29,232 nucleotides of DNA from Hirudo medicinalis (lineage: Eukaryota; Annelida; Clitellata; Hirudinida; Hirudinidae): positions 241,007 to 270,238 of the forward strand of contig MPNW01000102.1 of the NCBI GenBank assembly GCA_011800805.1, written 5' to 3'. Made by a program: the position numbers and the translations under genes. The notes beneath the pieces were generated by a model. It had not been told where the DNA came from. It did not search any database and saw nothing but the letters and a program-made list of their open reading frames with translations. Each line of letters starts with the position of its first letter. Within the stretch, counting starts at the first letter, position 1. Shown piece by piece: positions 24,084 through 29,232 of this stretch.

Positions 24084-27000
24084 ATGATGGTAGAAGAAAG
24101 AAATGGAAATATATACAGCCAAAGGGTGGCAAATCAAATCCAAGTAAAACTCAATAATTGTCCTTTTACGCCTCACAATTTCAAGTAGGATTGACTGAGG
24201 AATTTTCAGGTTGAGGCATTTGATGTTTGAAGTGATTTTTTATTTTGAACAGACTTGCTTACGACCTGGAAGGATACGAAAATGAAAAGTCCAATAAATT
24301 ATCTGAACTTAATAAAGTTCAGACAAGACTTAACATGGAGAACTACAATAGCAGAATGTTTTTCGAAGCAATGAAATTGAAGAGTTTATCGCGACTTACC
24401 CGCGATGCAAAAAAAGTCAGCAACGAGAAAGCGGGTTCCGCGCAAATGCAACCCACGGGGAAGTTTTATCATCTTAATTTTGAGCCCATGAGAATAGAAG
24501 ATTTCAAGGAACTTGATGAAAATAAAATTGACGACGACGACGACGACGACGACGATTCGATTAGAATCCCTCTTAAACATAAAATTAATGCTGTGGGCGA
24601 CCGTTTGAACAACAACAAGTTTAATGAGAATAATAATGTTATGAAATATTCGAACAATTTTTTTATTTCAAACAACTCTCCTGTCATACCATCTTTGGTC
24701 ATAAGGCCATCACTCCCTGGAAATGAAGTAATCATTTTTATTTAAAAAAAAGTAATTGCTTAGTGAAAATAAAATTTTGTAAATAAACAGGAGAAACCAT
24801 TGGTGCTGGCAAGTGTAAGTGCTTCAAAGTTTCCAAAAAGAGGGAACTCAAGGAAGTTACCTAACATCCCATGTCACATACCAGTCAATAAACTATGTAA
24901 GAATCTAGTTACCAAACATTGATATTTTCAACAATTTCTAATTTCTTATTAATAGCCTCTACAATTCCTGATCTTATTGCTACCACAAAAACACCATCCT
25001 TGGCAGAAGAAATTATAGCAGTTTACAATCGTGATAAAAAGAATCACATTAGCGAAGATCATGACTACATCTTCCCACAATGCTTTCACCTTGACGATAG
25101 TCTGATTTCAAGAAATGAAGACCTAGGCCAGTTTACTCTAGAAGATCTTGGCTTGCCTGAAATGATAGATCCTATTAAGAAATACTCGGACTTGTATCTT
25201 AAAGAGACATATGTAAAGTCCATTGTTTGCTTCTTAAGCACCAACTCTGCTGACTTTGAGTGTACATCCTTTAGAAAGGAACCTATCAAATTGGAAGAAA
25301 ATAGCGAGCAAAATACACCCTCGGAAGTTGATGCTGCTTCAGTAGTGGGTCCAAGTTCCCCATCTCCAAGCAAAGAACCAGACATGCCCTGTGATCTTTC
25401 AGGTGTTGGATCTCCATGTTCAAATCTGCAGAGGAGTAGGAAAAGCTCAAGAAGTAATGAACCTGGTTTAGATGAATTCAAGAGGGACTCTTCTATTGTG
25501 TCCAGGAGTATGTCCATATTTCAGTGACTTTTGAATGTGAAAATATAATAAATCTTAGTTATTTCTCTTTATAAGCTATTTTTGGTTAATTCCATGATCT
25601 CAGCTTCAGACAATCAATCTCTGTGCAGTCATGAAAGTAGTTCTGAGGCAGGGATGTCTTCTTTTCCTCCTGGATTTCCTGATATTGAGCTGTACCTAGA
25701 AGAATCTGATGCCACACATAGGGGTTGTCATAAGTTCTTGCCCAGGCATTCAGAGGAAATTGCTGTTGAAATTGGTGATTCTCTGTTTGTTGAGAAAGAG
25801 CATGATGATCTATGGTGTGAAGGTGAATATGAAGTTTTTTTGCATTTAATTCAATGTTTAAGTGGCATAAATCTAAACTTGTAATTAATCGATGGTTCTG
25901 GTCATCATGTATAGATAGATAGGCTGGGATCTTGTCGTCTTGTCTGGGATTGGGCATCGATAGCCAAGTGCTTTGGTGTGGCTCTGTTAGGAGTTCAATT
26001 CCTAGCTGCTGCAAGTTTCTCTATCTGGACAGATAGGCTAGGATTTTGGCTACATTTGGAGTTCCAGCTGTCACAGGCTAGGATTTGGGCTCTGTTAGGA
26101 GTTCTCTTGGAATTTTTGAATATGTATTATGGCCTGAACATGTGGTAGAGTGAAACCTCATATTGCATCTGGCAAAAGAAAGCTTGGATTTTTGAATGGA
26201 TCGGATAATTATGTAATGGTGATGGTTTTATGAATAATTGTCTGAAAACAGAGGAACATGCAAAGATCAAGTTTATAAATACAAGCATGAAAATAGTTAA
26301 TCTGAAGAAATTAAGGATTTTTAATTTTGTGGAGATGGAATCGGTATGAGAATTATAAGTTAAGTGCAGGGCAAGAAATAGGTGTTTTTTTCCCCTGGAT
26401 ATTAAGTAAGATGAGTGATTAGAAGCTCTGATTAGCTTACAATAATTTAAATATAGGTGTATGAATGAGTAGCACATTGTGATAGTTGTTGGTGAAGTAA
26501 TATACTGACAATTGTGAGAAATGATTTCAACATTTTACTAGCTAAATATTGAACATTAGATCAGTATGACATCAATATATTAAAATCCCATGAAATTTAC
26601 AAGTGTCGACAGGAGAGAGGACAGAGCCCCCAGTATGAATGCAATGGTCATCAAGGCACAGGCTTTCTTTTTTTCTTGTTTTCTAAAGTGATTTAATCAG
26701 ATTTCTTACCATTGAGTGGTAGAACATTTGCTTTGCACCAGTTCACAACTTTTTTAAGTTCATTGTTTATTATTGAGTAAAGTGTGCCATTAACAAATTT
26801 ATTGTTAATAAACTTGTTATGTCACCACTGGAAATAAACATATTAGTGGCATCCACAAAAAGCCAACATTCATGGTGATCAGGTGAATTACACATGTTGT
26901 TGACACAAGGGCCCAGCTTGAAGTAGAATCGGAATCAGTTTTTTTTTAAACTTCATACATTCAGAGCCTCTGACAAAGTACTATAATATTTGAGAATTTC

Positions 27001-27973
27001 CTGAATCAGCAGATTTTTCGAAATTGCGCATTAGATTTTGAAGGGAGAATTTTTTTTTAGGTATTAACTTGAGGACAAAGAAAAGAGGAATATTTCCAAC
27101 TGCTTATGCTACTGACTTAAGTTTGTTGGGGAATGGTTTGTCAATTCCTGAAGTTTTGCTTCAAATTTTTAATTGTATTACTTGAAACACTTTTTATTTC
27201 GTGCAGTGAAATACAAGTATTTTGTAAGTTTTTTGGGAAGTATAGAGGTAGGACAGCACACTGGTCATGAAGTTCTCTATAAAGCTATCAAGAAAGTTGT
27301 AACAATTGATATTTTAGGTGTCATAATAAGTAACACATTATAATCAGCATGTTATCATGTCTTTCAGCTTGCAGCATCCCATATCAAATCGCAGAATGTT
27401 TCAACAACATTGTCGTGTCTAGAAATAGAAGAAAGTGGAATTAAAATTTCCGAAAGAAAAAAGGTTTTGGTCATTGTGTAGTCAAAGACTTGTTTACTTG
27501 TTTAAAGAGTATCAATTTTATTTCCAGAAAACTCCTACTTCACGCATTCTGAGCACAATTGGAAAATTATCACTACTTAAAAATATGCAAGAGAATGAAC
27601 ATGTTTTTTTGCTTAAAAATATTACATTCTGTGGGATTTTGCCAAGTAGTGACAAGTAAGATATTTAACTTAAATTAAACATTCAATCTAAGGCACATTT
27701 TTTGCATTCATTCCCAGATATTTTGGTTTTATTACAAAACATCCGATTTGCATGAAATTTGCCTGTCACGTCTTTCAGGCCCCAATCTCTGGAAGGTCCA
27801 TTGTTGAAGCTATTGGGTTAACATATTTTTTTTATCAGATTATGATTAACTTATATGGAATGGGTATACATGGTTCTTACAAATGATCTATATGTTTTAG
27901 GAATTCACTAAGTAAGTTCCACCAGGAATTTTTATCTGTTGCCTATCCAGTGGAAGATATATACTTTGAATGA
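24084..27973 (+). CDS. MAPK8IP: JNK-interacting protein (JIP1/JIP2-type scaffold), 665 residues
   Basis: Eleven coding exons: 24084-24184, 24253-24727, 24791-24896, 24956-25507, 25604-25822, 27061-27120, 27207-27295, 27368-27463, 27528-27655, 27718-27816, 27901-27973; total 1998 bases in frame. JIP1/2 scaffold JNK-pathway kinases and link cargo to kinesin-1. Domains: N-terminal PHNFKLAYDLEGYENE at about 31-46, like the NFRLTHDISLEEFEDED box of human JIP1; nine Asp at 127-135; a long Ser-rich low-complexity region; an SH3 domain at about 449-503 (CHKFLPRHSEEIAVEIGDSL, DDLWCEGINLRTKKRGIFPT); a PTB/PID domain at about 505-655 (FVSFLGSIEVGQHTG, LLKNITFCG, YFGFITKHP, FACHVF); and the C-terminal VEDIYFE that in JIP1 binds kinesin light chain. 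Human JIP1 is 711 residues. The start is uncertain: two adjacent ATGs (24084, 24087) lie just after a possible acceptor, so an upstream coding exon cannot be excluded. The JNK-docking motif is not clear. Confidence 0.9.
24531..24556 (+). repeat. (GAC)n triplet repeat coding for poly-aspartate
   Basis: About nine GAC units within the second JIP coding exon. Human JIP1 also has an acidic stretch in its N-terminal half. Such runs often vary in length between individuals. Confidence 0.85.
25919..26105. repeat. short interspersed direct repeats in the large JIP intron
   Basis: GGCTCTGTTAGGAGTTC occurs at about 25980 and 26087, and (G)AGGCT(G/A)GGAT(C/T)TT occurs at about 25919, 26034 and 26077. 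The largest intron of the JIP gene (25823-27060, 1238 bases) is otherwise without recognised content. Confidence 0.6.
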
Positions 27974-28087
27974 AAAGCCGTTTATTGGCTCCAATATTAC
28001 TATTTTTGTTTAAATGCTTTCCAGTTCTAAAATTTGATTTAAATAAGCTGAAACTTTCCTAGTCATTTCCTGCATATTGTTATTAGT

Positions 28088-28279
28088 TTGCATTTTAAAT
28101 TTCTTGCGATTTTGGTGTTCAGACTTTTCGACTTTATGGATAAATGTATATACAAAACCCTGTTCAAAATCTCTAAAACACTATCTTCTAGGAAGTACTA
28201 CGTACTTGGCTTCGATAAGAACTTGATATTAGATAGGGTGCTCGCATCATCGAAGCTGAAGAACATCGCCTCGAAATAA
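28088..28279 (+). other. unrecognised exon-like open frame after JIP
   Basis: A block preceded by TTGGTGTTCAG and open to a TAA at 28277-28279 reads LFDFMDKCIYKTLFKISKTL and continues SSRKYYVLGFDKN. It lies about 115 bases after the JIP stop codon, so it may simply be JIP 3' UTR. I recognise no family; without a companion exon I do not call a gene. Confidence 0.25.
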
Positions 28280-28317
28280 TTTTGAATACGAAATTACCGC
28301 CGAATCTGGTCATGGCC

Positions 28318-28470
28318 CTGTAGGATAGCACATCCATCGTAATCACGTGCTGATCCTAGCCCTACCAGCGATGACTTGCCAAGCACGCATTACCTCGCAT
28401 CGTTTGTTTGTGGACATTCTCTTTTGTCCTAACTGGTTCTTTAAGAAGCTATGTCAGGGCGTTCTTCCCT
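28318..28470 (+). repeat. ~150-base dispersed repeat, copy A
   Basis: Begins CTGTAGGATAGCACATCC, contains CACGTGCTGATCCTAGCCCT and GCGATGACTT, then TTTGTTTGTGGACAT, and ends AAGCTATGTCAGGGCGTTCT near TCCCT. It is a near-duplicate of 28957-29105 in the same orientation, with a few indels. It holds no open frame. A SINE or the terminal repeat of a small LTR-like (TRIM) element are both possible. Confidence 0.75.
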
Positions 28471-28903
28471 TTAAGTCCTAATAATCTTAGTTATGCAACG
28501 GACTTTAATCAAATAAATAAATAAGGCATTCTTCCCTTCTGGTCTCTCCTATTCTTCCGGCTACGAAGCTGCTACCCATCAGACATGTTGTCAGTTCGAA
28601 CATTGTTGACGTTGTTTTAAGTAAGCTATGTAGCGGACTTGTCACTGTGACTGCCGCAACAGCCCTCCCCGTGATTTTTAAAATCTAAGAAAAATCTGTT
28701 TTAATTAAAAATATTTTATTTCAGTAATTTATGACTTTGGACGAAAATTTTGGCAGCTGTGGTTAATCTACTAGAACGTGAATTATAATCTTGTAACTTC
28801 TCAAAAATCGTTATCGTTATATCGCTCGAATCGAGAAGAGAACTAACTAGAAAACGTACGAGTTTATTAACTGACAACAAGTTAATATACACGGTCACTA
28901 AGC

Positions 28904-28944
28904 GAGAGAGAGAGAGAGAGAGAGTGCGAGCAGTAGTAGTAGTA
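28904..28944. repeat. (GA)n and (GTA)n microsatellites
   Basis: About eleven GA units followed after a short gap by four GTA/AGT units, immediately before repeat copy B. Confidence 0.85.
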
Positions 28945-28956
28945 TTTTATTAATGT

Positions 28957-29105
28957 CTGTAGGATCGCACATCCATCATAATCACGTGCTGATCCTAGCC
29001 CTATCAGCGATGACTTAATCAGGCGCGCATCCTTTGTTTGTGGACATCCTCCTTTTATTTGTCTTGACTGGCTATTTAAGAAGCTACGTCAGGGCATTCT
29101 TCCCT
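28957..29105 (+). repeat. ~150-base dispersed repeat, copy B
   Basis: Second copy of the repeat at 28318-28470, same orientation, with CTGTAGGATCGCACATCC at its start and AAGCTACGTCAGGGCATTCT at its end. It lacks about ten bases of copy A near the middle. The tail motif (G/C)GCATTCTTCCCT also occurs alone at about 28526, which suggests a third, partial copy. Confidence 0.75.
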
Positions 29106-29232
29106 ACCTCATTTTCAGGTGGATTTGCAAAAATCGGATTAATTTAATTTAAATAGTTACTCTATCTAATATTATTATGATATTATTATTTAACCTCTTA
29201 CAACTATTATTACTCTAATACTTATTATTTCA
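29106..29232. other. AT-rich end of window
   Basis: Low-complexity ATT-rich sequence; nothing recognised. Confidence 0.6.

Noticed and set aside
25086..25517. 143-codon open frame on the minus strand
   Set aside because: It is the antisense shadow of JIP exon 4, whose plus-strand frame and splice sites are well supported.
25960..26005. tRNA-like boxes (TAGCCAAGTG and GGAGTTCAATTCC)
   Set aside because: The T-arm and acceptor stem do not pair in the canonical register, so no tRNA gene is called; a decayed SINE cannot be excluded.
25586..26014. 142-codon open frame on the minus strand
   Set aside because: It overlaps the JIP SH3 exon in antisense and runs into intron sequence; no family resemblance.

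Overview
This is a window of animal nuclear DNA. It is AT-rich, it has short spliceosomal introns (mostly under 400 bases, GT-AG), and its genes lie on both strands with mobile-element remnants between them. Striated-muscle troponin I, beta-thymosin, a JNK-interacting-protein scaffold, Rab35 and the flagellar NDPK homolog NME5 together point to a bilaterian invertebrate with motile cilia. I cannot name the phylum from sequence alone. I see no bacterial genes, operons or CRISPR.

Layout, left to right. 1-1406: end of a hAT-type (DUF4371/ZMYM-like) transposon, minus strand, running off the left edge. 1759-2228: first two coding exons of an NME5-type nucleoside diphosphate kinase homolog (minus); its later exons are not in the window. 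About 3060-4892: a dead CR1/L2-like non-LTR retrotransposon (plus). 6441-6752: a complete single-repeat beta-thymosin gene (plus). 7003-7806: an internally deleted hAT element with a probable target-site duplication. 8120-10173: complete eIF5 in ten coding exons (minus). 11381-11571: a small hAT-like MITE. 11576-12809: a mariner inserted inside the MITE's own target-site duplication. 13568-13902: another possible MITE. 15090-16146: a complete troponin I gene (plus) with a start codon split by an intron and a 16-base microexon. 16824-18629: an inverted-repeat-bounded element that holds a hAT remnant. 19595-21298: complete Rab35 in six coding exons (minus). 24084-27973: a JIP1/JIP2-type scaffold gene in eleven coding exons (plus). 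28318-29105: two direct copies of a ~150-base repeat of unknown class.

The genes do not form one pathway. Two are muscle or actin-cytoskeleton genes (thymosin, troponin I), two belong to membrane traffic and kinesin cargo/signalling (Rab35, JIP), one to translation initiation (eIF5) and one to cilia (NME5). All exon models were built by hand from splice signals, reading-frame phase and family resemblance. The five complete models each close in frame: 46, 442, 176, 201 and 665 codons plus stop. I found no sign of a new multi-gene system. The most interesting observations are gene-structure oddities and nested transposon insertions.
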